Assembly: GCA_029844215.1 (NCBI GenBank)
Contig: CM056733.1
Span: 47,567,142 to 47,631,141, forward strand
Reading direction: 5' to 3'
DNA from: Przewalskia tangutica
Taxonomy: Eukaryota > Streptophyta > Magnoliopsida > Solanales > Solanaceae
DNA length: 64,000 nucleotides
The position numbers were made by a program, and so were the translations under genes. Positions 48,146 to 59,925 of the stretch are shown in pieces; position 1 is the stretch's first letter, and the number at the start of each line of letters is the position of its first letter. The notes below the pieces were generated by a model. That model did not search any database and was not told the origin of the DNA. It was given only the letters and a program-made list of their open reading frames with translations.

Positions 48146-50084
48146 CCCTCTAAGGTCAAGACTTCTTCATCCAAAATGCCTAAGTCTCGAGAGCTTTCCT
48201 CCCTTTCGCAGCCCCTCGCCGAGAGTTTCCCAGCTGGTAGTCGGCGGGTAGCCACCCCTCCTTGTGGCGCGCCGTGGGTACCCCCAGCCTAGTTTGTTTT
48301 CATATAATACCCCTCTCGTAGAAATACTCTCAAAAGTATTGTTATAATGCCCAAATTACCTTAGCCATATACCTTGTTGTATTCTAAGGTTATACCTATA
48401 CGAAAGCCCGTAAAATACTATTATACTCCGCTACCACACAACCAAACCCTAGGAAAATCTCCATAGTCCGTCGAGTATCAGGTGTGTTGGTTAGAACTTA
48501 AGGGTGGTTTAGAATGGTCGAGCGCTGAGTCGAGCTAAACGATTGCCCAGATCGACTTTAAGCTAGATAATTACGGGCTTACCGAGGTAAATATCTTGTC
48601 CTCTATCAGTAATTGGAAATTACATATTGTTAGAATATATAGTTCAAGTATACTATATATAGAACTGAACGTAGTATCGCAATGTCTTTTGACTTAAGCC
48701 CGATAATACTTACGCAATGTCTCGCGACTTAAGCCCGAATTGAAAGAAGAATACCGAACCGTAATTACATGTTGTCAGACAGAGACTTCGTAGTAGTACC
48801 GTGAAGTAGAATTGTACCGCTAGTGTTAGATATAACCCCGGTTGGCTTTCAGAGCCTACCGATGAGAGAGAGATTTACGCCGCCATGGGGAGGCGCCAAT
48901 TTTCTAGAATGTTCTACGATGAGATCTGAATGTTAATGCGCCTTGGCCTTATAGGTCAAGTACTACGAGTGGCGCGATCTACTTGGCTTAAGGAGTAGCC
49001 GACGCTCAAGTACTTGAGCGCTTGCTATTAGTCGATACTCGCCGCGAGGTATGCGAACCTCTTCCTATCTCTTCTAGCATGATATGTGTGAACTATGTAG
49101 TACGGTAGACGCATACGTGCAAACGATTTGTTGATTTAGAACATAAAGTGTTATAACCGCTTTAAGTTGGTTATAATACAATTTTACGTTGGTAAGAAAA
49201 TACTATGGTCTTTAAAAGGTAAATCGATTTGAACTATAATCGCTTGTTATGTGTTAATAAAGAACTTGAAGTATTTCAAAAGATTTTTGAATCATTTTGA
49301 AAGAAGAAGTAATATACGTGGTTTTTGAAAACTTAAGAGTTATACTAGCTTTACGGGAAGTTAGGTATAACGCTTAAGAATGTTTTAATCGATTTCGAAA
49401 TCGTAACGTATCGACAAACCATCGCAAATATAATAAAAGGAAATGTTTTGACTAATTAAGTATTATTAAAACCAGAGGCTTCCATCCGCATGTGGCTAAG
49501 ACGACAAAATGATATTTCCTAGATCACGGTCAGTAATAAGATTGTAATAAACAAGAATATCCTACTCACATATAAGGCTTAGGTTTAGTGAGATTGTTTG
49601 TTAAGAATTATATTCTTAAACGAATAAGACTATGAACTACTAAACCTTTCAAAAAAATGAGGAACTTGAACATTCGAAATTAGGCAAACTTGAACATCGG
49701 AAAAGAACGTTGCTACTTGATTTTACAAAGAGAAGTAATTGATTTTCTTTAAAAGATAATCACTCTATTTTCATATACTACGTATTGTGTGACTTTTTGT
49801 GAAGGTAACGATCTTTTAAAGAGTTAATGTATGAAGTACTTTGGGGATAAAACCCGATCTTGTTGATCATATAAGAGAAGTACCTGTGTGAACAACTTGA
49901 TTGTATTGGTTTGTGATAGCCTTGTAATACTTTCTTGTTGCTTTGATAAGTAAACGTGTTAGACGCTACGGTGTTAGTATCTTCGTGATGTTTGTGTAAA
50001 GCGGGTTTCTTGATTGGCTTATTAACTATCACCGTTATGATAGTATTGTGGCATTCATCTCGAGACGATTCCGGGTTGTCGCCT

Positions 50085-50310
50085 CCGACGCGGTAGACTC
50101 AGCGGTCCGGACCATGATTCGAGAATACCTACGCTGGTCCCGGGGCCTACGCGAGCTACGAGTTCCGTGTTAGCGCGCCCTTTACGGGCACGCGGCCTCA
50201 GGGCTACGCGACTCTAAGTCCGTGACGACGCCGGGAGTAGCACCGACGCGGGAATACCTCACGCGCCGACGAGATTGGCCTACGCGAGTCGCGGAGTTCC
50301 GTGGTTAGAC
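50085..50310 (+). repeat. GC-rich degenerate repeats in R6 5' LTR
   Basis: Two to three loosely matching units with aatacctcacgcg, ggcctacgcgag and gttccgtg. The counterparts are at about 56065-56300 and, in R5, about 36600-36850 and 57740-57970. Confidence 0.5.
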
Positions 50311-51108
50311 GCAGACATCGATATCGCGCAAGGGCCGCCTTTGATCACGTGACGGCCTAAACAGATCTTATGATACGCTTCATGACCTTGTTGGTACCGT
50401 GGTTTTTAGTAGTCGGCTATGCCTTCGCATTTCACCCCGCATAACAGATATGACACACGCGGACCCGTGTTCATGCTGTTCCTCGTGCTTTATATCATGA
50501 TCACGGCAATGGCGAAGGTATTCCACGCATGATTGATGTCAGGCCCGAGACCCATTGTTATACTTCGAGTGATGACTCGAGGGCGCGAGTCCCTAACTCG
50601 ATACGATCGCTTTGTCAGAATCAGAGTTCGTTATCATACATGTCTCCCGCTTATATGATCGCTATGATTTCATTTACAATATGTATTTTCGCCACATACT
50701 CTGCACTGCCAGATCGACTCCTTCGGCCGCGCTCATGCCGCAGTCGAGGTACACCCGCCGCTGATCCTAGCTCGTGGTCACGCCAAATTGGGAAGCCCGC
50801 TTTCCGAGGCTTATCACGTATAGTCCCCGCCGCCGTAGTGTTTACATTCGTGGTTTGGCGGCCCCGTCCCGCCATTGTTGTCGATCATTCTGTGAGGTCC
50901 GTAGTAATCGCTGGCAGTGGTTTGTAAAAGGATTAAACTGCTCATGTTGAAAAAGTTGTCATTTTTATATATGCCAAAGGCAAGTTTTTCTCGATTATTG
51001 TTTCATATTTCATAATATGTCTCAGATCGCTTTATATTCCGCGACACTGGACGATGTCTACTGGGTGCCCGGTAAGGCACCAACACGCCCGGTTCGGTCG
51101 TGACAAAG

Positions 51109-51120
51109 TGGTATCGTGAG
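51109..51120 (+). other. R6 primer-binding site
   Basis: tggtatcgtgag, a changed form of the initiator-Met tRNA complement, three bases after the LTR. Confidence 0.8.
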
Positions 51121-51303
51121 CCCGTAATCCTGAAAGTGTCTACGCATCAGATCCAAGCAGTTCGATTATCGCGTGTTGCGCACCACACCAATAATCGTGA
51201 GGCTATAGGATATTTAGATTGGTTTCTATTCTTCTCGCCCGAGATCGCGCCTTAGAGTCGTGTTGTAAGTCGGACCTCTAACGTAAATTCTTTCCTTATC
51301 GCT

Positions 51304-52010
51304 ATGCCTCCGCGCAGGCAACCCGCCTGTGAGGCAAGGCGCCGGCGGAGCCGCGAGTGAGTACAGAGGGTTACGCGGGCACAGCCCAATTATCACCTCG
51401 CGGTGCTTCATTCGGGAGTTCTCGCGACGCCACTAGCCCCAAAGCAGAGTTTAGCACTTGGCAGCAGCTTCATCGCGACCATGATATTTGAACCTTCGCC
51501 CACGACCGAACAGAGAATTTAGATTGCAAAGAGGCGACTCACATTAGCTATAGATTTGGCTACTGCGAGTATACCGATGTACCGCGAGTCTCGAGGACTA
51601 TCTAAAAGCAGGTCAGCAAGAGTAATTCTTCGCTAGGCTCGAGCATGGCCTGTACGCTTATGCGCAGCAGCCGAGACGCAGAGATCGACAGTTAACGGCG
51701 ACACCGTAAGAGGCCGCAGCAAAGAAGGTCCTTTAGTAACTTTTGAGGCGAGTCGCCTCACCAAAGAGATTAGATTATGCACATCCACCAATGCCGAGGT
51801 CCTCCACGAATTTCGTGGACGCTCGGGTACGCGGAGTCGGGTCGAGCTCCGCAGCTTCCGCTCACGATACACGCAGTTCCAAACCATCCGATTCGCTTTT
51901 TCTCGTTCACACGCGGCAGCGCCATCCTGCGAATGTCGCTTTAGTTGGTACGCGTTGCACGGCGACCGCCGTGGTCCGTTGTCGAAGCATGTCCTCGCGA
52001 GGACTTAGCC
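51304..52010 (+). pseudogene. gag: R6 gag remnant
   Basis: Starts MPPR at 51304. The stretch at 51640-51700 matches the AYAQQ-RRDRR segment of R1, followed by a FG-FEA-like linker. The knuckle region at about 51900-51955 is recognisable only by nucleotide match to R1 (cgccatcctgcgaatgtcgc against the CGRRHPGECR-coding bases). Frameshifts break it at least four times. No full product is possible from this sequence as given. Confidence 0.6.
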
Positions 52011-52785
52011 TTCGTGATCGCGGTAGTTCGTCATCTCCTTAGCTACGCGCTCTACGGCAGTTGATTAGAACGACTAAGGAGCAAGAAGAGACATAGATCT
52101 ATCCTTAACCTCTGTAGTTTTGCATAGGTGATAAGTGAGTATACCTTAGGTGCTATGTTCGATAGCAAATGGTTAGTTGTGATTTGAAATCACGGTTGTT
52201 TAACCGAGTAAGATTGGGGATAGTAAGTGCGCGAGCCTTAGAGCTTTATACGCAGAAACCTTGAGGTGAGGCCATCTCGAGAAAAAGGTGTAGTGTTATG
52301 TTTGACTTATCTGAGTGCATAGTGCACGTGAGTTATGCTGGGACAGTCCCTAGTAGTGGAATGAAAGAGGTAGTCGAGCTAAGAAGACCGCCAGGTTTTC
52401 GTAACGTGATTAGCGAGATTGTTCCGCTCGGGAGCTAGTATGACGCGCGCTGGCCGGGTCCGCCGAGGCCACGCCGCGTCAACCCGCCGCGTGCTCAGCG
52501 CGGGTCGCCAGCGCGGTCCCGCCGTGTTAGGGCTGCGAGGTGTTAGGCCCAAGTTTAGTTAACCAACAGACGAAGTTCGTGGACGCGCTCGACCAAATGG
52601 TCGGGCCGACGGGCAGCCCATCACGTTTCTTCTGGCCAGACCGCTACTCTACCGTGTTGAGTTATCGTAAAGGTTGTAAGGTCAAGACGGTGCCTACCTT
52701 CACCTTAAGATGCATGAAGCCTGTGTCAGCGCTATTTTTTTCGCCTTCTAAAAGTTTACCAGCAGGTTAAGAACTCAGTAGTCTC
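52011..52785 (+). other. R6 non-coding middle
   Basis: Colinear with 1491-1789 of R1 at first, then an added stretch with a strongly GC-rich patch at 52440-52535. The part from 52540 matches the end of R2 at 7130-7246. No protease, RT or RNase H motif was recognised. Confidence 0.5.
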
Positions 52786-53250
52786 GACCGCATTCGCCTC
52801 TGCCAGCGCTGGATTTCGTATGAGTCGCGGGATTGTTGTCTCCTCGTGAAGCGCTAGTTACCATTTTAGTGTTCGATATCGCCATAAGCCTTGTAGGGCG
52901 GAAGTGTAAATTGCCGGCCGATTGGTCTGATGTTGGCAAGGTTCGCTTAGTCGTTCAGCTTGTTCCAAAGAGATCGCGGATAAGGCGGCTTGTCTAGAAG
53001 AAGTTCTCGCAGCTCAGAGGAATTGTGCGATAATCGCGACGACGCTAGAGTTCAGTGCCGACGGCCGGTCTTCGGGCGTACCACCCCGTCAGCGACGAGT
53101 CCGAATACAGAGGAACTTAGCCCGAGTTACTTGGGCCCTTTGAGTTCATGTGAAGAATAGGCCGTGCCTATATGTTAGCTTTTGCCGTCCGACTTGTGAG
53201 GTCAGACGCTCGGCCTTCGTGATTGTTATGATCGGAAAAGTATCGAGATC
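52786..53250 (+). pseudogene. R6 integrase remnant (C-terminal part)
   Basis: The frame around 52895-52960 reads GRKCKLPADWSDVGKVRL, corresponding to YGRKCRSPIGWFDVGEV of plant gypsy integrases. Then RNLA and LGPFEF-like wording at about 53105-53150 marks the GPY/F region that ends integrase. The catalytic core is missing, as in R1 and with the same left edge, so both derive from one deleted ancestor. Confidence 0.65.
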
Positions 53251-53749
53251 CATCCAGTGTTCCCACTTAATGATGACCACGCTGAGATAGTAGCCCCGAA
53301 GTTTCGGGAACCGGCAGATTTAAATGTGGAAAGAGTTCGAGCATACGACATCCTCGTGGATCGCAAGCAGCCCGCACTATTTGTCGGGTCGCCGAGCAAG
53401 GCTCGCGACAGCGGACAAATTGGTGCCATTTGTTGGGTCGCCCGAGAAGGTTAATGCCTCGTGCAAAGTGACAAAGTGGTATCTACGACGCAGTAAAGAG
53501 AGAAGTGAGCATGTATGGCGAGCATAGGTGCGATCATTTCTTTGTAGAGGCACGGGCGAAGTATATTTTAGACCCGGAGAGAGCGTCGCGCGATGTTAGA
53601 GGTGTTTCCTCGTGACTTGGATAAGTATTTTGCGCAGCTTGTTTCGTGGGCCATGTACGATGGCGTGTTTGTTCTCGTAAGTATAGAGTGAAGACTATAT
53701 CGGGCGCGCTTGTTTTGAGATTCTGTAGGAACATTCGACGAATGTTTCT
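53251..53749 (+). other. R6 3' tail
   Basis: Shares the tail of R1 and R3 (gatgacca, ggaaagagttcgag, gagaagtgagcatg). Relative to R3 it has an extra stretch of about 100 bp near 53355-53460 with two similar atttgtcgggtcgcc pieces. An inverted repeat AACATTCG/CGAATGTT lies at 53730-53746. Confidence 0.55.
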
Positions 53750-53760
53750 GGCGAGGAGAA
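53750..53760 (+). other. R6 polypurine tract
   Basis: ggcgaggagaa directly before tgttatacc. Confidence 0.7.
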
Positions 53761-56700
53761 TGTTATACCGTATTTCCGCAGTATGACGCAGGGACGACGA
53801 GAAAAGTTTGTGCCTTAAAGTGCTTCGGGTCAATTTTATTTGTGCACAACACCCGCTTAGAGTCGTTGACTAAACGCTTTCACGCCTTTCGTAGGGAATT
53901 TCCGCTATGTCATTTTTAATTTTTGCGGATTTTTCCGAGAGACGAACGTGTTGACCAACGAGGGCGCCACTTGGCACCTCCCATCATGACGCGAGGACTC
54001 GCTTGGACGAATTGAAGATGAGGAGTTGGTAGGATATTTCGTGTTAGTCGTTAAGGCGACACACGCGAATCTCGCCCTACACTTGCTAGGCACTTGGCTA
54101 GATCTTCGCCATCGGTTGGCCTCGTCAGGCTATAAATACCCTCTAAGGTCAAGACTTCTTCATCCAAAATGCCTAAGTCTTGAGAGCTTTCCTCCTCCCT
54201 TTCGCGAGGCCCTCGTCGAGAGTTTCCCAGCTGGTAGTGCCGGGCAGCCACCCCTCCTCAGGCGTGGCCGCTGGGCACCCCTAGCCTAGTTTGTTTTCAT
54301 ATAATACCCCTCTTGGTAGAAATACTCTCAAAAGTATCATATAATGCCCAAATTACCTTAGCCATATACCTTGTTGTATTCTAAGGTTATACCTATACGA
54401 AAGCCCGTAAAATACTATTATACTCCGCTACCACACAACCGAAACCCTAGGAAAATCTCCATAGTCCGTTGAGTATTGTGTGTTGGTTAGAACTTCTATG
54501 GTGGTTTAGAGCTGGTCGAGCGCCTGAGTCGAGCTAAACGATTGCCCAGATCGACTTTAAGCTGTGATAATTACGGGCTTACCGAGGTAAATATCTTGTC
54601 CTCTATTGTAATTGGAAATTACATATTGTTAGAATATATAGTCAAGTATACTATATATGAATCAACGTAGTATCGCAATGTCTTTGACTTAAGCCCGATT
54701 AATACTTACTGCAATGTCTCGCGACTTAAGCCCGAATTGAAAGAAGAATACCGAATCAGAATTACATAGGTTGTATTACAAGAGACTCGTAGTAGTACCG
54801 TGAAGTAGAATTGTACCCGCTAGGTTAGATTTATAACCCCCGTTGGCTTTCAGAGCTACCGATAGAGAGAGATTTACGCTGTCATGTGGGGAGGCACAAT
54901 TTTCAGAATGTTCTACGACGAGATCTGAATGTTAATAAGTCACTGTGGCCTTATAGGTCAAGTACTACGAGTGGCGCGATCTACTGGCTTAAGGAGTAGC
55001 CGACGCTGAAGTACTTTGAGCGCTGCTATTAGTCGATACTGCCGCGAGGTATGCGAACCTCTTCCTATCTCTTCTAGCATGATATGCGGAACTATGTAGT
55101 ACGGTAGACGCATACGCTAAACGATTTGGTTGATTTAGAACACAAAGTGTTATAACGCTTTACGGGAAGTGGTTATAACAATTTTACGTTGGTAAGAAAA
55201 TACTGGTCTTTAAAAGGTAAATCGATTTGAACTATAATCGCTTGTTATGTGTTAATAAAGAACTTGAAGTATTTCAAAAGATTTTTGAATCATTTTGAAA
55301 GTTAAGTAATATACGTGGTTTTTGAAAACTTAAGAGTTATACTAGCTTTACGGGAAGTTAGTATAACGCTTAAGAATGTTTTATCGATTTCGAAATCGAA
55401 CGTATCGACAAACCATCGCAGCTAATAAAAGGAAATGTTTTGACTAATTAAGTATTATTAAAACTAAGTAGGCTTCCATCCGCATGTAAGCTAAGATTAG
55501 ACAAAATGATATTTCCTAGATCACGGTCAGAATAAGATTGTAATAAACAAGAATATCCTACTCACATATAAGGCTTAGGTTTAGTGAGATTGTTTAAAGA
55601 AGAATTATATTCTTAAACGAATAAGACTATGAACTACTAAACCTTTCAAAAAATGAGGAACTTGAACATCGAAATTAGGCAAACTTGAACATTCGAAAAG
55701 AACGCTACTGATTTTACAAAGAGAAGTAATTGATTTTCTTTAAAAGATAATCACTCTATTTTCATATACTACGTATCAGGTGACTTTTATAAGGTAACGA
55801 TCTTTAAAGAGTTAATGTATAAGTACTTTGGGGATAAAACCCGATCTTGTCGATCATATAGTAGAAGTACCTCAGGTGAACAACTTGATCGTATTGGTTT
55901 GTGATAGCCTTGTAATACTTTCTTGTTGCTTTGATAAGTAAACGTGTTAGATGCTACGGTGTTAGTATTCGTGATGTTTGTGTAAAGGGGTTTCTTGATT
56001 GTGCTTATTAACTATCGTTATGATAGTATTGTGGCATTCATCTCGAGACGATTCCGGGTTAAGCCGCCTCCGACGCGGGTAGACTCAGCGGTCCGGGACC
56101 ATGATTCGAGAATACCTCACGCGGTCCCGGGGCCTACGCGAGCTACGAGTTCCGTGTTAGCGCAGCGCCCTTACGGGCACGCGGTCTCAGGGCTACGCGA
56201 CTAAGTCCGTGACGACGCCGGAGTAGCTACCTCGACGCGGAATACCTCACGCGCCGACGAGATTGGCCTACGCGAGTCAGCGGAGTTCCAGTGGTTAGAC
56301 GCGCATATCGATATCGCGGGCAAGGGCCGCCTTTGATCACGTGACGGCCTAAACAGATCTTATGATACGCTTCATGACCTTGTTGGTACCGTGGGTTTTA
56401 GTAGCTCGGCCATGCCTTCGCATTTACCCCGCATAACAGATATGACACAGCGGACCCGTGTTCATGCGCTGTTCCTCGTGCTTTTATATCATGATCGCCG
56501 GCAGCTGGCGAAGGTATTCCACGCATGATTGATGCCGGGCCCGAGACCCATTGTTATACTTCGAGTGATGACTGAGGGCGCGAGTCCCTAACTCGACACG
56601 ATCGCTTGTCAGAATCAGTAGTTCGTTATCATACATGTCTCCTCGCTTATATGATCGCTATGATTTCATTTACGATGTATTTTCGCCACATACTTGCACT

Positions 56701-57100
56701 GCAGATCGACTCCTTCGGGCCGCTCATGCCGCAGTCGAGGTACACCGCCGCCGATCCTAGCTCTCGTGGTCACAGCCATTTGGGAAGCTCCGCTTTCTCC
56801 GAGGCTTATCACGTATAGTCCCGCCGCCGTAAGTGTTTACATTCGTGGTTCATGGCCCCGCCCGCCATCGTTGTCGATCATTCTGTGAGGTCCGTAGTAA
56901 TCACAAGTGTGGTTTGTAAAAAGGATTAAACTGCTCATGTTGAAAAAGTTGTCATTTTTATATACGCCGAAAGGCAAGTTTTTCTCGATTATTGTTTCAT
57001 ATTTCATAATATGTCTTGCATCGCTTTATATTCCGCTGACACTGGATGATGTCTACTGGGTGCCCGGTAAGGCACCAACACGCCCGGTTCGGTCGTGACA
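53761..57100 (+). repeat. R6 3' LTR (3340 bp)
   Basis: Equal in length to the 5' LTR and alike throughout. The TATA box is at 54131-54138. Confidence 0.9.
54131..54138 (+). promoter_or_regulatory. TATA box of R6 3' LTR
   Basis: TATAAATA, the counterpart of 48138-48145. The upstream bases read tcaggc here and ttgtgc in the 5' LTR. Confidence 0.6.
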
Positions 57101-57105
57101 GTCAG

Positions 57106-58555
57106 GCCGCCCGACTTTCCGTAGAATTGTGAACCCTCCGCTTAGAATGACCTTCGTAGTAGTCTAGACTTTGATAGATGTCCGTGACTATTATAGTCGA
57201 TTCTTCCGCGCACGCATATTCAACTTCGCGAGGTTTTCACGGTATGCATGTGATTCTTCCTAAGATGATATTTTAACACATATATATAGTACGCAGACGC
57301 ATACGTGTTAATCGAATAATAACTACGCAATGTCGCTTGACTTAAGCCCGATTAATAACTACGCAATGTCTTTTGACTTAAGCCCTAATAATAAAGAATC
57401 CTCGATGCATTTCACAAGAACTATCAATCATTTTTTAATGTAAGATAAATATTTGGTTTTAAACGAAAGCTTAAGAGTTATACTAGCTTTATGGGAAGTT
57501 AGGTATAACAACTTAAGAAAGATAAAAAGGAAATGTTTACTTGTTTGTTTATAAAAGCCTTGTATTGATTTCTGTTAAGTGTAGTAATATTTGTTTGATA
57601 AGTAGACATATTATGATGCTACATGTGTTAGTGTCTTGAAACGCCGTAAAGCGGGTCATTCTCGACGTGCTTACGCTGTTAACCGTAAGTCCGCTGTAAT
57701 CGTTATTGTATCACCTACCCTCGATCGTTATACCGGTGGCTTGCCTCTCGACGCGGTCTATACGCCTATGCAACGCGAGACTACGCGAGCGCCGTATGCT
57801 CCGTGATTGATCATTCCGGTGTTTAGCCCGACGCGGGATTCTCTGCGCGTCCGCTGAGACTACGCGGCCTTTTCGAGGCTGCGAGCCGCGGAGCCTAGGC
57901 GGACGCCGGGGTCGCTGCCCCGACGCGAGGAATACCTCACGCGGTTCAGGCGTGACCGATGCGATCATGGAAGTCCAGACTAGGCACGCAGAATGATACT
58001 ACGGGCGATCGCCTTGCTTCGATCATTCGTGGCCTAGAATAGACTCGCTACGCTTTTCCTATTATCCGTTGTTGCAGGATGCTGCACTATGTGCAATTGA
58101 ACCGATTGTATTTGTGGAAAAGGTTTTAAATACTTTGATTTCATTTCGCTTTATAGTTTCATACTTGGTACCACAGATCGACTCTCCTTCGGGCCGCTCA
58201 TGCCGCAGTAAAGGCAAGAGTGTGGGATCCGCATCCTGTGATCCTTTCATATGCTGTGAGCTCCATCTTCTCCGAGGCTCTACTTTGTATGATCTCCCGT
58301 CAGAGATAGTTTTGTACAGCCAGGTACGGCGGCCCCGTCCCGCCATAGTTGTATATTTTCCTAGAGGTCAGAGTCATGTTGTACGCTGATGTAATCACAA
58401 CCATGTTTTTATATATATATATGCCGAAAAGGCGACGCTTTCACATAATCGTGTCTTATTTTACAAATCGTTTACGTCTTGTTTTATATTCCGCGACACT
58501 GATGTATGACTACTGGTCCCCTGAGGCACTACCACGCCCCGAACGGGTCGTGACA
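57106..58555 (+). repeat. R5 5' LTR (copy 2), second segment
   Basis: Matches 36000-37409 and ends gtcgtgaca. It includes a twice-repeated acgcaatgtc-gacttaagccc piece at about 57328-57395 and a degenerate copy of the LTR hairpin near 58324-58348. Confidence 0.85.
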
Positions 58556-58559
58556 AAAG

Positions 58560-58571
58560 TGGTATCGTGAG
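58560..58571 (+). other. R5 primer-binding site (copy 2)
   Basis: tggtatcgtgag four bases after the LTR end. Confidence 0.8.
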
Positions 58572-58750
58572 CGCTAATCTCTGAAAGTGCTCTACGCATC
58601 GCATCTAGTAGTTCGATTATCGCGGTCGCGCACCACACCAATAATCGTGAGGCTATAGGATATTTAGGATTGGTTTCATTCTTCTCATTCCGAGATCGTG
58701 CTTGAGCCGTGTTATAGTCGACCTCTAACGTATTCCTTTCCGTAATGCTT

Positions 58751-59925
58751 ATGCCTCCACGTAGCGCAACCCGAGCCTGTGGCGGCAAGGCACCGCGGAG
58801 TCGCAGCAGACACCCAGAGTCACGAGGGCTCGTGCCCGCCTATACCGTAGACGGCGAGTTCTATGACGCCGCCCCAAAGAGACCACAGCACCCACACCTC
58901 CCGCCCCACACCGGGCGAGGAGTTAGGGTACAAGGAGACGGCCCACTTTGGCTAGAGTCAGGCCGATACGAGGATAGCCGGATGCGCAGCTCAGCCTCAG
59001 CCCACAGACCTGCGGCACCCGAGGCGTATAGTTTGAGACTACGGATTTCTTAGTTGTAGCCCGCCAGAGTTTTACTGTCGAGGCCGGAGGATGATCCGCA
59101 GGAGTTCATCCGTCACCGCAGAGGATCACGCGTGATCAAGGCTTCAGAGATCGAGTCCGTGATATCTGCTCGCATCACCGCGTGATACCGCAATGATCGT
59201 TTGATTCATGAGCTTTCCTGGAGAGCATGCACTCCAGCAGATGAGATGAGTTTTCAGAGGCTTTTTCTCACACACTTCGCCTCCGCAGACGGCGAGGGCA
59301 CGAGCCGATAGATTTTTGTTGCCGAGACAGTGAGGACGCATGCCGAGGGAGTACAATGTCGAGTTTGATTCTTTGCTCGAGCATGTCCCCTCGTGACCGG
59401 TAGCAGAGCATGAGGACCGTGCATCGCTATGTCACCGACTAGATGATTACATGGCCGAAGTTCATAGCGGTGTGCCCTTCACCAGTAATGGACATTACCC
59501 GCATGCAGCTCACGACCAGATGCGATGAGCGTAGAGACCGCCGAGCAGAGCGACATCGCCAGCAGGTTAAGGCCAAGACGGCTTCTTTTGGTGGTTCTCG
59601 GTGGGCGATCGCCAGGTCCAGATTTGCACCACACCACGCAGAGCGCCCTACCTCATTTTCTGCATACAGAGCCGGGGCGTGTCGTGGCCCTGTGACTTCT
59701 GATTTCGAGGTCCGCCAACGCCCGCTGTGGTAGATACCATTCGAGTCAGACCGAGCTCGCTATACTTCAGGCCGCAGGTCATTTCGCGAGTTTGTCCGAC
59801 CGGGCGCTGTAGTAGGCCTACCATGCGGTCTGCCGCTTCTTCATCCTCGACAGCTACTCGCCCGAGGGCGCGTACTCATGGACCAGCCGGTCGCGGCAGG
59901 TCGTGGCGCGTCTCGCCTAGCGTCC
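58751..59925 (+). pseudogene. gag: R5 gag remnant (copy 2)
   Basis: Starts MPPRSATRACGG at 58751 and keeps VDGEFYDAAPKRP from copy 1 (58850-58890). The knuckle half GHF-ARVCPTG is at about 59775-59805 in broken frame. Gag forms the particle and packages RNA; here it is interrupted repeatedly. The sequence then passes without a clear stop-start into protease, as in a gag-pol fusion. Confidence 0.7.

Larger units (their letters stand above)
47766..51105 (+). repeat. R6 5' LTR (3340 bp)
   Basis: From gttatacccg, with the first t missing or changed, to tcgtgaca. It contains GC-rich degenerate repeats at about 50085-50310 (cgcgggaatacctcacgcg type). No gene. Confidence 0.9.
47766..57100 (+). mobile_element. 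R6: complete LTR element with reduced internal region
   Basis: Two LTRs of 3340 bp each flank a 2655-bp internal region with primer-binding site and polypurine tract. GTCAG is present on both sides (47761-47765, 57101-57105); the empty site in R5 copy 1 reads gggttgtcgcccg near 35995. The LTR pair looks nearly identical, so insertion was recent, and it came after the tandem duplication because unit 1 is empty. It lacks RT and RNase H. Confidence 0.9.

Noticed and set aside
53355..53530. Possible chromodomain at the end of R6
   Set aside because: The pieces resembling it lie in the non-coding tail shared with R3, and the stretch is an insertion relative to R3. The motif match is too weak.
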